64,000 bases of DNA, from positions 18,492,501 to 18,556,500 of the forward strand of contig JAPYXD010000752.1 in NCBI GenBank assembly GCA_030998225.1, read 5' to 3'. Shown piece after piece: positions 1 through 11,584 of this stretch. Source of the stretch: Diplolepis rosae. Taxonomy: Eukaryota > Arthropoda > Insecta > Hymenoptera > Diplolepididae. The position numbers were made by a program, and so were the translations under genes. A model generated the notes under the pieces. It was given only the letters and a program-made list of their open reading frames with translations, did no database searches and was not told the origin of the DNA. Numbering within the stretch: the stretch's first letter is position 1; each line of letters starts with the position of its first letter.

Positions 1-1327
1 TTGAAAAGAAACAGCGACAAATTGGTTAAGTTACCTAGGATACATAGCCTTAGGATTAGGATCCATTTACACCTTATAAAAAATAGGCGTATTTGAGTTA
101 ATACCCAAATGTATCCCTAGAAAATTATGTTTATTCTGCGTTAAAACAAAAGTCACTGCACCAACGAATGTAGTCACTTATAATCCAAGCTTACAACCGC
201 TAGTTACCACCGAAATACCCAAAGTTAGACGGGTGAAAATCTAAAAGTTAAAGGGTTAATTTATGTCTAAAAATGGGGGTATTACCAGGCCAGATAAGGA
301 CCTCCCCCTCCTAGGTTTAGCTGCCCATATATTTAGAGGTTCGGGCAGACCTTGACAGTTCCCTAAAGTCTTCTCTTGTAAATAAAGCACACAAAGTGAC
401 TTCAGTTTGACGTCACTACTTTTTAAAAACACAGTCTTATTTTCACTCATAACAACATAAGTACGGGGGGAAAATCAAAAACAAAAAAAGAAGCAAAGCA
501 TAATTCAGCGCGAAAGCTATTAGAGATTCTTTACAAGGACTATTTATTTAGTAAATGAAGAGAGCCCGAAAATAAATTGAAAAAACCTGCAGAAAACGAC
601 TCCGAAAAAATTGTACTCTATAAATGGACGGGCACATGCGAACGTTGCTATTAAAGAGGTCACAAACCAGTAAATTGTACTGGTCCAAAACGTAATAAAA
701 AGTTTATAGAGTAAGAAATAGTAAGTAACATTTGTTATTGAAACGAAATACAATCACCTAATGTACGTACAGTATATTTTAGTAACTGACAGAGAGTAAT
801 TGCATTGACTTATTTCACTATTTCACAAGATTCTAATGAATTTGCATCATTTTTTCTTTAAATAACAATCTTATTTTTACTTTCTTCTTCACAGAAAAAA
901 TACAGTTTTACGAGACTCTGGTGAATTCAGTAGCACAACCTATTATGATACCGAAAGTTGATTCTACACTTTCTTTTCTTTTATCACTGGGGCCTACTTT
1001 ACGGGCACTTGATGAGCACAGGCGATTACGCGTTCAACGAAAGTACACGAATTGTACAGGATGAAATGGTTGATAAAGAGTACATGGAATAATAAGTTTG
1101 TAAAATTTCCAACCTTTTTTGTACTTGCATTCGCAATTATATTCAAAAACGAAATTACGCCAGAATGCTAATTGATACTTAATTCTAATATTTCTTCAAT
1201 GTAATAGAGAAATTTAATTGCGATTTTATGAATAACAACAATAAAAAATGTGTATAAAATAAAAATTGGCCAAATGATGTTTTTTATGTTCAAATGTTTT
1301 CTGACCTTTCATAATGTAACAGTAAAT
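1..1327. other. No gene seen (AT-rich)
   Basis: I see no coding region, RNA gene or clear repeat in this stretch. The short open frames here are low-complexity and have no recognisable motif. Confidence 0.5.
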
Positions 1328-1438
1328 TACGACCTTAGGCCAGAAAGTTTGAGTTCCTGGCGTATGTGATATAAATGCTTCGCCTCGGCATTAATATCAC
1401 ATACGCCAGGGCATTCAACATTCTGGCCGTGGGTCGTA
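1328..1438. repeat. Short palindromic (MITE-like) element
   Basis: The two halves are inverted copies: TACGACC...GGCCAGAA...CCTGGCGTATGTGATAT on the left faces ATATCACATACGCCAGG...TTCTGGCC...GGTCGTA on the right. The 17-bp inner arm is perfect and only about 20 bases separate the arms, so the sequence can fold as one long hairpin. No coding capacity. It may be a small foldback or MITE; no target duplication could be assigned. Confidence 0.65.
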
Positions 1439-1749
1439 TACTATTTTTCTTGATCTCCAGCCGAAAGTGCGCCCAAAACCTAGGTGAAGCCGAGGTTTTT
1501 GCTGCTCGTGGCGTGCATTTGAAAAAAATTTAAAATAAAATGCAATCATACAATAACTGCACAAAAAAAAATTGAAAATCCAAATTTTTTTTTAAATTAA
1601 CAAGTACCAGAGAAAATTTATTCTTAGATAACATATTGATCAACAGTAACTTCAAAATCACACATCCAGTAATACTAGTCTTATTACAATAATTATTATT
1701 ACTTTTATGAATATAATTATTAAATTATTATTATTATTATTCAAATTTA

Positions 1750-1800
1750 AATTTAAGAATTTGAAATCTTTCTGTGGAAAAAAAAGACGCTTTCGACTGC
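1750..1800 (-). mobile_element. Fragment of a tRNA-derived SINE tail
   Basis: These about 50 bases match 60135-60184, the body next to a tRNA-like head at 60185-60265. The shared core includes AATTTGAAATCTTT, GTGGAAAAAA and GACGCTTTC. Only the body is present here; the tRNA-like head is missing. Confidence 0.5.
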
Positions 1801-2066
1801 AAACTCAAACTAATTAATTTGAAATTATTATTATTATTTTAGTCATTAAATATATAAAATAATAAAATTTGCTATCCAGAATGGGAGGTAGTTTTTGATA
1901 ACCGAGTTCAAAAGGAAGTTAAAATTAACTTGTGAGATTAGCGTACTATTTATTTATAATTAGCGAATTTATTAATAATTTGAGGCTACATACAGATGAA
2001 TTAAACAAACGAATTATACAATGAATTTAGCGGCACTAATGAGCCACAAAAAGGGTGCTAGGTTTT

Positions 2067-2302
2067 AATTTTTCTGTTTTGCAAAACGTAAAATTATGTT
2101 CCTAATGTCCCATGCGAGCAGAAAACGCTCGTGACGTAACGAGCAGAATTACAAGAACCAATGATAATACAGATTTAACATTGTAGCCCTTAAAAGAAAT
2201 GTTACGATTGGTCTACGAAATTGCACTGCTGACGTCATGAGCATTTTATGCTTGCATGGGACATTAGGAACATAATTTTACGTTTTGCAAAACAGAAAAA
2301 TT
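2067..2302. mobile_element. MITE with about 50-bp perfect terminal inverted repeats
   Basis: The left 49 bases, beginning AATTTTTCTGTTTTGC, are repeated exactly as the reverse complement at the right end; similarity continues imperfectly to about 70 bases (GACGT...GACGTC region). The element is 236 bp and has no ORF. Superfamily cannot be assigned because no clean target duplication is visible. Confidence 0.75.
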
Positions 2303-2618
2303 CGGAACATTGTAGAAAGGAACTCTATGAGGTAGAATATTTGGAAAATTATATATTTATAACATATAAGTTAGCGTTGTTAAAGTTGACGTAAGTTCCA
2401 CATTTCTTTTTAAACATAATTTATATTTTTTTTAAATGTATATTGTAAAAATCTTACATTAGAAATACAGATGTATCCTAACCACAAACCTATATTTGTC
2501 ATATTAGACGCTTATCTTAATTGACTTATCACTAATTTATAATGTTATTTTTAAGTGCGTACATAGTACCGCTTTGTTCAAGATTGACACTAACTTATTT
2601 CGTTTGGATTTTGCTTCA

Positions 2619-2841
2619 TACCCAGATAACAAACGTGTCTGGCACGATATCGGCACGATGGGCGGGGGACCGCGTGCTTGCAAAATGTACGCCTCGGGCC
2701 GACACAGAAATGCGGAGACGAAGTGCGAGCGCAGGGCGGACAACGTGTCTGCGCATGAGAGGCACGTTTGTCGCACAAACGGCGAGGAATAACGGGCCTG
2801 CGATAATGCACCGCTTTTGCCGGTGTATGAAGTAATGGCAA
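2619..2841. other. GC-richer block of unknown origin, bounded by ACCCAGATAACAAA
   Basis: Base composition rises sharply against the AT-rich flanks. The block opens with ACCCAGATAACAAA, a 14-mer that also bounds (reverse complemented) the GC-rich block ending at 10354. Open frames on both strands overlap here, but none carries a recognisable domain, so I do not call a gene. Confidence 0.3.
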
Positions 2842-2924
2842 TTTTAATTCAATATTTTGTCAATTTCGACAAATGAATCAATAAATTTGAACTAAAAGAG
2901 CAAATTCGTCACATCAAGTCAAAA

Positions 2925-3684
2925 CATTTTCAACATTCAAATTATGTCTGACTCTAACGAAATAAAAAGATCGAGAAAATTTCAAAAACTCTTTTTATTA
3001 ATTTTTCTATTAAACTTTTCACAAACAACAAGCATTATCAATAATTATTTATTACATTTGTATAAGTTTCTATTTTTATTAAAAAGTGATATTTTCAATT
3101 ACGGTTAAATTATTTAAAGATGAATTATTTATTATAATCGTAATTAAAAATCACTTGAATAGCAACAGAAAATTATACAAGTGTAATAAGAGTACTTTAT
3201 AAGACATTGTTTACAAAAAGTAAAATACAAAATTAAATAAAAATAGTTTGACAAATAATTTTAATGTTGATCAAAATTCAAATTATTTTTGTAATATTCA
3301 ATATGACAATTATTTCTGACTTTAAAGAAATAAGAAGTTCGTCAGAGTGTCAAAATCTTTTTATTTATAATTTTCTATTCAACTTTTTACAAATAATAAA
3401 TATTATCAATTTATTATTTATTACATTCGTATATCAGTTTCTATTTATATTAAAGTGACATTTTAAATTACAGTTAAATTAATTTAAAGATGTATTATTA
3501 TTTATAATCGTAATTACAAATCCTATAGACATTTTAAAACTTATATAAATGTAATAATAAAAATAATAATTGACAATTACTGTTTCCAAAAAGTTGAATA
3601 AAAAATTAAACATAAAGAGTTTTTGACATTTTGACGAACTTTTTTTTAAATTCGATAAAGTCAGAAATAATGTGAATGTTGAAA
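2925..3684. mobile_element. Inverted-repeat element with an internal direct duplication
   Basis: The left end (TTCAACATTCAAATTATGTC, 2929 onward) is matched in inverse orientation at the right end (about 3590-3684), giving diverged terminal inverted repeats of about 95 bp. Inside, a roughly 330-base module (2940-3260) is repeated in direct orientation at 3290-3600, sharing TTTCTATT, AAATTATTTAAAGATG and TATAATCGTAATTA. No coding capacity. Confidence 0.6.
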
Positions 3685-4035
3685 TAAATAACAGCGGAAT
3701 TATGATTCACACGATATAATATCTATTTAAAGTAACGCGCGGTATAACAACTGTAGTTGTTGAGCTATGCATTTGCGAACGCGGTATTGAAGGAACTCAT
3801 TTGACTACAGTAGTACAACGTCTAGCCGCTAAGTGACGCAATAAGTATCCGGCAAAAATCAAAAAGCCGCATTTTGCTTCGTGTTTGCTAAGCAAAAATA
3901 AGTACAAAATTTATTTGAATTTGCTTGTTTTTATTCTGGATCGTGGCTTCGCTTCCTATTTTGTAAAGAATTTAAACTCGTGCAATATTAGTGTCAATTA
4001 GTGTTGAATGCTGATTACTTTACTTTGTGTTGCAG

Positions 4036-5992
4036 CTGTTGACCAAGATATAATCATTTCCAATGAAGGAAGTAGCGTCGAAGAAAGATTTCACGTTCCT
4101 CCAGTACAGCAGGAAGAAGAAGAATATGTTGAAAGGGGTAGCACTTCAGAAGAAGATGTCAGAGAAATCCCTCCTGCTTTAGATCTGATTGATATGAAGA
4201 TGAAAGCAATAAAGAATGCATTTTTAGCTTCAAATTTGAAACATACGCAGTGCAATATATTGCTGAAAACTTTAAGAGAATTTCCTAGCAATTTGAATTT
4301 TCTACCAAGGATGCTAGAACAATATTGCAGACTCCCACTATTTTTGCCACTACTTTAATTCGGCGTATTGCGGGGGGTGAATATTTACACTTGGGTTTCA
4401 AGATTACACTTGAAAAAAAATTGAAAAGTATTCCTGTGCACTTGTTGCCAGAAAAGATAGTGATAGATTTTAGTACTGACGGAGGTAAGGCAAACAAAGG
4501 TGTCAAATCGTTTTGGCCTCTTCAGTACAGAATTTTCAATATTCCAAATAATAAACCCATCATTTCTGGCGTATTCCTAGGTAAACAGAAACCAACAAAC
4601 GCATACGATTTTTTTGAGCAGTTCCTACATGAAATTGTTCAAATTCGTGACGAAGGTGGAATCTTCATCATCGACAGAAGGATTCCTTTGAGCGTACGTT
4701 GCTTTATTGCAGATGCACCAGCAAGAGCATTCGCTTCAAACCATTACGGTCACAATTCATCAAAACCATGCTCGAAATGTAAAGTTGAAGGTCGGTACTA
4801 TATGGGAAGAATGATTTTCGAAGGCATTAGACATCCTCTCCGAACAGATGAAGAGTACCGAAATCTGACTGATGAAGATCATCATAAAGGAAGAAGTCCC
4901 CTATCTGAAATATTGGATTTAGTAAAGCAGGTGCCGCTTGAAGGAATGCATTTGGTTTGGATTGGAAACGTAAAGAAAGTGATTTTAGTAAACGTAGAAG
5001 GAAAGTTTCTAGTTCGAAGCCTATCAGGTAGGAAGATGAATATTGTCAATTGTAGGATGATAGAACTGGGAAGATACTGTCCCTCAGAGTTTAATCGTCG
5101 ACCAACTGAACTGTCCTTATTTCATAATTTCAAAGCTACAGAATTCAGACAAATAGCACTTTACACGGCTCCGTCGATTTTAAGGAACGTTTTTCAAGAT
5201 GATTGTTACAAACATTTTTTAATACTGCACTGTGTTATGCGCATGTTGGTATGTAAAGAAACTCCTCCAGAAATGCTAATTTTTTGTCAACATGCTTTGG
5301 AAAGTTACGTCGTTTTATGTGAAGAACTGTACGGACCACAGTTCTTATCGTACAATGTCCATTGCTTACTTCATGTTGTAGCTGATGTACAGAAATTGGG
5401 TGATTTGGAGTCCTTTAGTACATTTTCTTATCAAAATAGTATGCCAGAATTCAGAAAACAGATTCGTAAGCCGGATGCTTCCCTTCAACAATATTATAAA
5501 AGGCTCAGCGAATTGTCTGATTTCACTTGTACGCCTGTAGACAATAACATTCGCATTCGTCTATCCATACCTCACACTGAAGGTCCTCTCCCTGAAGATA
5601 TTCCTGTCAATGTATGTCGGCAATTTCGCAAATTGAAAATAGGGCATATTACGTATGCAACTTCCTTACGCGACAGTTGTTGTATTCTTCAAAATTCATC
5701 AGTTTGTATAATAAACAATATTATACAAATCGAAGAAGAAATATTCTTCATTCTTCAAGAATTTCAAAGAAAATATGACGTATATGATGTTGGGATCACA
5801 TCCGACGTTGTGGGCGTATATCGCTGCACAAATTTAGTGGATATAATAGAAGCTGTTCCTTTAAACGAGGAGAAAGGCAAGTGTTACAGAATGCCGTATT
5901 GGAGCGATGTAGAAGGAGAAGAAGAACGTGCATTAGATGATCAGTGCATATGCGTGAGTTTGTTATCTGGGCCAGAATTACCCGATAATTAG
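4036..5992 (+). CDS. CACTA/EnSpm-type transposase, one frameshift
   Basis: A transposase-derived gene of the animal EnSpm/CACTA type. An intron acceptor (TTGTGTTGCAG) precedes 4036; an acidic N-terminal exon leads into the long frame 4325-5992 (555 codons). Visible signatures, numbered from 4325: IDFSTDG (D48/D52), FIADAPARAF (D130), a C149-x2-C152 pair, and the DUF4218-like block YNVHCLLHVVADV...FRKQIRKP at about 343-383. The N-terminal frame and the main frame differ by one base near 4305, where CCAAGG looks like CCAAAGG minus one A, so the copy is either inactive or carries a sequencing error. The DUF4806-type gene follows 500 bases downstream on the same strand and is probably the second gene of the same element. 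No terminal CACTA repeat was found with certainty. Confidence 0.75.
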
Positions 5993-6509
5993 GATGATAA
6001 TCAGTAAAAACAACTCCGGAAGTTGTACTACTTATTCCTATTGTATGAGTAAAATGCGATCTTCTGATACATAGTAATATAGGAATGTCTACGGAGAGAT
6101 TCTGTTTCCCTCCCTGACTCGCTATTCTTCCCTTCCTTTGAGCTTCTTTTGTGGTTTCGATACTTTACTCCACCAGAGCATGAAAATTAAGCTTGCAGTA
6201 TATCACATTTTTTAAGCGTATGTATTCGGTCACTTTCACAAGGGTCTTGTGGGAGAGATTTGCTTTTTTCCAAGCATTTTTTGCACAGTTTAATAGTCCA
6301 ATCATACCTTCACGGGAATTTTCAGTGTGTTGTTTAAACTAAAATGCACGAAACTTACACATAATTTCATTTAAATGAATTGTTATATACAATGATACTT
6401 CAATATCAATATTTTGTTCTTTCGAAAATGAAATGCACGAAGGTTACGCATAGTTTAATGTAATCAAAGTGTTATAAATAATGACACTTATTTACCTACT
6501 TTTCAGATC
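5993..6509. other. Spacer between the two CACTA-unit genes
   Basis: No ORF or repeat seen. An intron acceptor (TACTTTTCAG) ends at 6506, just before the ATG of the next gene, so part of this spacer is probably a 5' intron of that gene. Confidence 0.4.
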
Positions 6510-9500
6510 ATGGACAGTAAGAGCGCAGAAAAAGATGTGTTTCTCTGAAGAAAAAATTGTTTGAAAAAAATGCCGTGAGAATTTCAAGTTCAAGTCGGAA
6601 AATTATTACGCCAAAGTACGTTCTAAGTACCTCTGATGAAGAGCACGTTAAAAAGAAGGCTAAAAATCCTTGTAATGTAAAAGAGCAACTTCAAAAGCTT
6701 CAAGAGATTGCTGCTGGACTAGGAAAAAAGAAGGTCCAAACAGACAGATTGACAAATTCCCAAAAAACTGGAGAAATGTAAGTAAATAATAAACAAACTT
6801 TTAAAACAAGAAAATTGTTGTCTACTTTTTCTAAATTCATTTTCCTTCGTAACCACTTACTACTTGTGCTTAATTTGTTTACAGTGACAAGACACTGCGC
6901 TCAATGAATGTGGAAAAGGAAATGCTACCTGATGCTTCTCCCACATCAGCAGCTTCGATTATAGCTACAATTAAGAATAATCGCCAACATAAGACAGGCG
7001 ACAGTAAAACTTTGTCTCACAGACATTCTCTCCACACAAAAAGTTCCAATTTGTAAGTACGGTATATAGCATACATGAATGATAATCAATCACCTATTTC
7101 AAATAATTTTTGAATGTAGTCAATAGACGTTTTCTAAATTTAATAAGTCTTTGGTTGGTACGGTACATTTTTTTATTTACGCATAGTAAATAGAATCTAT
7201 CGATAAAAACTGACTGTCTTATTTAAAAGTGGAGGGTGATTCAAATACTTTAACTGACAGTCTTTGACTTAAATGATAATTTAGATGAATTTCTATGAAT
7301 TTTCTGCATAGAATTTATTGCTTTGCATTATTTCTATATTACTATTTTAATTTGTTTAATATTTTCCAGAGAGCAGACATTCGAATCTACGGATTTTGAG
7401 AAAGAAGGTGCTACTACTGCTATTACACACAATAAAAGAGCCTCGATCATAGCTCAAATTGAAGAAAAGTATTGCAAGGCGCGCGCCGATTTTCAATTAT
7501 TGTCTTCTCACGATTGTCACTCTGTCACTAGTAATTCGTAAGTAAATAATAAAAGTCTATCATGGATTAGAATCCCGTTCTTTCTTTTGTACCGTGTTAT
7601 TCTCAACATCCCTTTAATTCTTTCTTCTATTTCATTCAGGCCAGTGTCTACACATATCAGTTCAAATGGAAAGTCCCGTACAGCTGTAACGTTGCTTGAG
7701 GTAGAAGATTCATCAACCGAAGAAGCAGACAGTCTCTCTGACTTCAATGGCGAAAGCGTAGATAACAAATATTTCCCTGGAAAGGTTACAAGATCGGAAG
7801 AATCAATTGGTCTTCAATCTCATGATTCACTAGACATGAATCGATTGCCTGAAAAAAAATGGAAGGAGGAGGTTCTTAAAAGTTTAAAGTGAGCACTTAC
7901 AAATTTAGGATAAACCTTAGCAAGTTTAAAACGTTCGCTTAACCCTCTGCCTACCTTAACTTATCCCCACCCTAGCGCCTTAGAACGTGTTTCCCATTAT
8001 CTTCACCAGCCAACCGATTTGACGATTTTTAACGATAACGGTCATTTCGACAGGCAATGGGTTCATTTTATCAAGTTAATTTACACTTACGTTTCTAAAA
8101 TATTGTATAAATAGGGATTTGGAGGAGCAGAATAATAAGGAAATTCGTCAAAACAATGAAATTCTGGAATTGCTGGCGCATTTAAATTTGGGTAACGAAC
8201 ACCTATCAAACTAATGGGGTTTCCACTGTCTACGGTTGCGGAGTTCAAGGATTTGGACAGCAATGACAACAAAGAAAAGCGTCAGAAATTGGTAAGCCTC
8301 CATTCCATAAATGTCTAAATGACCAGGATGCTATAATTTGCAGCCTGCTAATTGTGTTTACGAGTATCCCACGGGAACTCAGGTTCCTTTCGAAACCAGT
8401 TTGTGGAATCAAACAGAAAAAAAAAGGGAGAAAAGTTTTCTTACAGATTGACGTTACTTACATACAAGTTATTTTCCATTCATTGGCTGTAGTGAAAGGT
8501 GACCTTCAAAAAAGTATAAAATAAGATCATCTTCTAAGAAGACTTTCTTCTCCAGCGTAAACTTTAACCTTAAGATCATGTAAAGAAAGCCTTAAAAGAA
8601 ACCCAATTTCTCACGGGAAACAAATATATCAATACCTCAATGTATTCATGTTGTTGCTCTAAATTCACTGCAATACTCTATGGACATTTTACTGAAATTT
8701 TATAAATTTTAGAAAAGTATTTTTTAAGATATACTTACATAACACCGGCACAAAAAAAATAAAGTGGTTTTGTACATTTGACGCCACCTACCTACCGACA
8801 TGTATTTCGACTCACTGAAAAACATTTTTTCATTAACATTAAAAATTTTTTTCATTAACATAATCGCAATTTTTTGCAATTTTTTGCAATTTACTTACAT
8901 TTAAAACGGCTTATGGTCCAAATAAACTTCAGAATCGGATTTAGCGGATCGAAATACATGAAAATCATGCTTGGTTTACTTGAAAAAAAAATTTTTCATA
9001 ACCAAAACACACAATTTTCGCATTTTACGGTTTTTTGCAATTTACTCGAGATTTTGAGGGTGTACGGTTTAAACTGACTCCAGATTCGGATTCAGCGGGT
9101 CGAAATACATGTCGGTAGGTAGGTGGCGTCAAATGTACAAACTACTTTTTGTTTTGTGTGCCAGTGTAATTGATTGATCTCATTACATTTTGCAGCACGA
9201 CCATTTGCTTCGCATAGGGGGATCAAAACTCAAAGAGTTCCTACATTGCGCTGTCAAGGAAGTCATGACAGACGAATTAATAACGAAATTTACATGGCAC
9301 AAGACAAAAGACACGGAACAGTTGGGAGACACGAAAGTCTTAAACACATTGTACCGTGAGTATTTCGAGTTACTTTAAACTAAAGTCATTCTCAGGAATG
9401 GTACCTAATATGCCGTTACTAAATTCTCTTATTTTATATGTTTAGAAGCAGCTGTGAAATGCCCTTTTTTCCCTGGGCCAGAAAATAAAGACATTTTTAA

Positions 9501-9822
9501 ACAAGTCATGCTGGATGTACTGAAAAGTTCTAAACAAAGATTTAGAAATAAGCACAAAAGTGCAGGAGCACAGTCAACGCCCAACTTGGAGAGTCAAGAG
9601 ATTAAAGAGATTAATAAGAAAATTAAGGAGTTGACTGACTTGATTGCTTCAAAGGAATCGTCTGCTGATGAATCTCAAGACGCCGATAATTCAAGCGATG
9701 CCGACGATGAGACATTTCAAAAAGCAGTTGAAAGAACCCGGTTCATATTATACTTTTTCTACTTTCAATTATTTTTTACCTTATACCAAAGCTTACTCTT
9801 CCAAATAAATAATTATTTATGA
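6510..9822 (+). CDS. Seven-exon DUF4806-domain gene, probable second gene of the CACTA element
   Basis: Exons inferred from GT/AG sites and frame: 6510-6777, 6885-7052, 7370-7537, 7640-7888, 8115-8291, 9196-9355 and 9446-9822. The C-terminal half matches the DUF4806 pattern: FPLSTVAEF, HLLRIGGSKLKEFL, then ELITKFTW and VLNTLY across exons 5-7, ending in an acidic serine-rich tail. Exons 2 and 3 are both exactly 168 nt with the same phase and align with each other (both contain EKE and ASIIA-x-I), so they are a tandem exon duplication. Breaks: a one-base shift near 6545 separates the ATG from the rest, and exon 5 has a TAA at 8212-8214 plus a frame change before FPLST. Intron 5 holds a MITE. 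DUF4806 has no assigned biochemical role that I know of; association with the transposase is inferred from strand, spacing and family habit. Confidence 0.65.
8743..9166. mobile_element. MITE in an intron of the DUF4806 gene, TAA duplication
   Basis: Ends CACCGGCACA and TGTGCCAGTG, followed inward by near-identical inverted arms (TGTACATTTGACGCCACC, then ACCTACCGACATGTATTTCG). The flanks carry TAA at 8740-8742 and 9167-9169, a 3-bp duplication of the kind made by PIF/Harbinger or CACTA elements. A subterminal segment (CGGATTTAGCGGATCGAAAT) is also directly repeated inside. No ORF. Confidence 0.75.
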
Positions 9823-9881
9823 AATATGTTTTCCCTTTTATTTGATGGTCCCTACAATCATTATTTATATATAAAAGCCTA

Positions 9882-10119
9882 CACTGAAAAAAATTAGCAT
9901 TGAATTAAAAAAATATTGGACTAAATACGGACAATAATTTTCTTGATCCAAGAATATTTTTCTTGTTTTAAGAAAATGTATCTAAATGAAAAAAATCAAG
10001 TTTCTTAATTCAAGTACATTTTTCTTGTTTTAAGAAAAATATTCTTGGATCAAGAAAATATATTGTAGTGTCCGTATTTAGACCAATATTTTCTTGATTC
10101 AATGCTAATTTTTTCAGTG
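9882..10119. mobile_element. Tc1/mariner-type palindromic MITE (TA duplication)
   Basis: An almost full-length palindrome: CACTGAAAAAAATTAGCATT at the left faces AATGCTAATTTTTTCAGTG at the right, and the inner arms (TACGGACA, GATCCAAGAATATTTTTC, CTTGTTTTAAGAAAA) also pair. TA flanks both ends (9880-9881, 10120-10121), as for Tc1/mariner insertions. 238 bp, no ORF. Confidence 0.75.
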
Positions 10120-10184
10120 TATATATATAATAATAATTAATAATTAATTGTAATAATATTATAATTAATAGCACTTCGGGCTTG

Positions 10185-10354
10185 CGTATTAATGGCACGT
10201 GGCCGGCACGTTGGGCACCGGACGGTCGGGCAGGCGTAATAGCTAGCAATGTCGGACACATTCAGCTACTCAGGTGCCAGCATAGCGGTCTTGTCAATCG
10301 GACCGTGTGTCGGCCAATACGCCAGCCATAGGCGGACATTTTGTTATCTGGGTA
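10185..10354. other. GC-richer block ending in TTTGTTATCTGGGT
   Basis: A GC-rich island in AT-rich DNA, ending with the reverse complement of the ACCCAGATAACAAA boundary seen at 2621. Tandem-like GGCACGTTGGGCACC and CCGACA/CGGACA motifs occur. No ORF or RNA recognised. Probably another member of the family at 2619-2841, since both carry the boundary followed by a TGTC and a later GCCGACACA. Confidence 0.3.
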
Positions 10355-10769
10355 ACTAGCTACGAAAATCAACATCTCCTCGAATCTCAAAACGTCGAGG
10401 TGTTTATTTTCTTACAACTATAAATAGGTTTATTGTGAGACAAGAATGGCGAACGACAGGTAATTTCAAAGTACTGCCTCCCTTCTGGTTAAAATCCATC
10501 TATCTCTTTCTCAACTCCAAACTATCAGGTTAAAATAAAGAAAAAGGGTTTGTGCGCGAGTGCACGGCGTTTTCAAAATTAGAAGTGATAAGCGTGGGCA
10601 CGTGTAGAATACACTCTCAGCCCGAGAGCAGAAGACCAACGACCCACATAATAAGAAACGAATTTAGCTAATATTTGTATTCACTGAATTCGGCAGTTTG
10701 GACAACCTCCGCGTATTCATTATACTAATGAATAAAATATATTAAGGTTAATTCTTTTTACTTTTTTTG
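10355..10769. other. No gene seen
   Basis: I see no ORF, RNA or repeat that I can support here. Confidence 0.4.
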
Positions 10770-11584
10770 CAGTTTATTTGATTCAATAATAGCCATGCGT
10801 AACAGCAGGAATACTCGATTTTTTTATAGGTACCTCTGTAGCATCAATAATAACTCAAGTTTCAGGATATGTTTTCTTTAAAACCCTCTGGAATGTAGAA
10901 ATCAACTAGTTGTCTGCTGGGCCAAACGTCAAGCATTGACCACATTTTATACATAAAATTTATCTATGTGATAATTATGTTCGAAATTGTTGCCTCACTT
11001 ATGTCAAAAAATCTGCTTAGCTTAATGTAAGAAGTATTTCTTCGTAATTTCATTTAAACCAATAAAAATTGATTTTCCACTGAAATTTTTTAAATAGGGA
11101 ATTTACCGTGATATTTCAAGCTGTGGGGCTCAGGAGATAAAGTGGCAAACACTGCTTTAAATTTTGCGTAACATTCAAGGCCTGTGTAAGAATGGAGCCC
11201 TTTGTCATCATTGACAAATAATTCAATTGTATAAAATCTACCAGAGGTTTGGAGTACAGCATCTTTGCTTACAGTGCTGCTAGGAGTTTGCGTAGCAAAT
11301 TTTCACGTTTTTGATTCACGTGAATCTTGGGAACAATTTCTTTCTAGGATTAGAAGTTCAAAATGTTTAACTTTGTATTCCACTTGTTCACAATAATCAG
11401 TGGTGTCAACAATGTTATCAGTGACTTTAATTAACATATCCTCTGCAGCGGCAGTATTAAAATCCTCAATTTGTGCGTTTTCTTGAATTGTGACAACTTG
11501 TTGTTGGTTTATCACATCATTATCAGTTTGATGAAAATTATTTTGCGTGTCTTCCCCTAAATAAGTCAGTATGTAACACGCCAT
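10770..11584 (-). pseudogene. DDE_Tnp_4-type transposase remnant (ISL2EU/IS4EU-like)
   Basis: On the minus strand an open N-terminal piece (11303-11584, acidic, Asp/Glu/Gln-rich) runs into broken frames that still read GRFYTIELFV, HSYTGLECYAKFKAVF, then KKTYPE-x-VIIDATEVPIKK near 10830. The spacing FYTGL...F...LSP...VIIDATE is typical of DDE_Tnp_4 transposases with the first catalytic aspartate in VIIDATE. Several stops and shifts interrupt it, and the C-terminal half (second and third catalytic residues) is absent left of 10770. Inactive remnant. Confidence 0.6.

Noticed and set aside
2537..2841. Four overlapping ORFs on both strands in the GC-rich block
   Set aside because: GC-rich sequence lowers stop frequency on all frames; no domain or consistent codon pattern, and the frames contradict one another.
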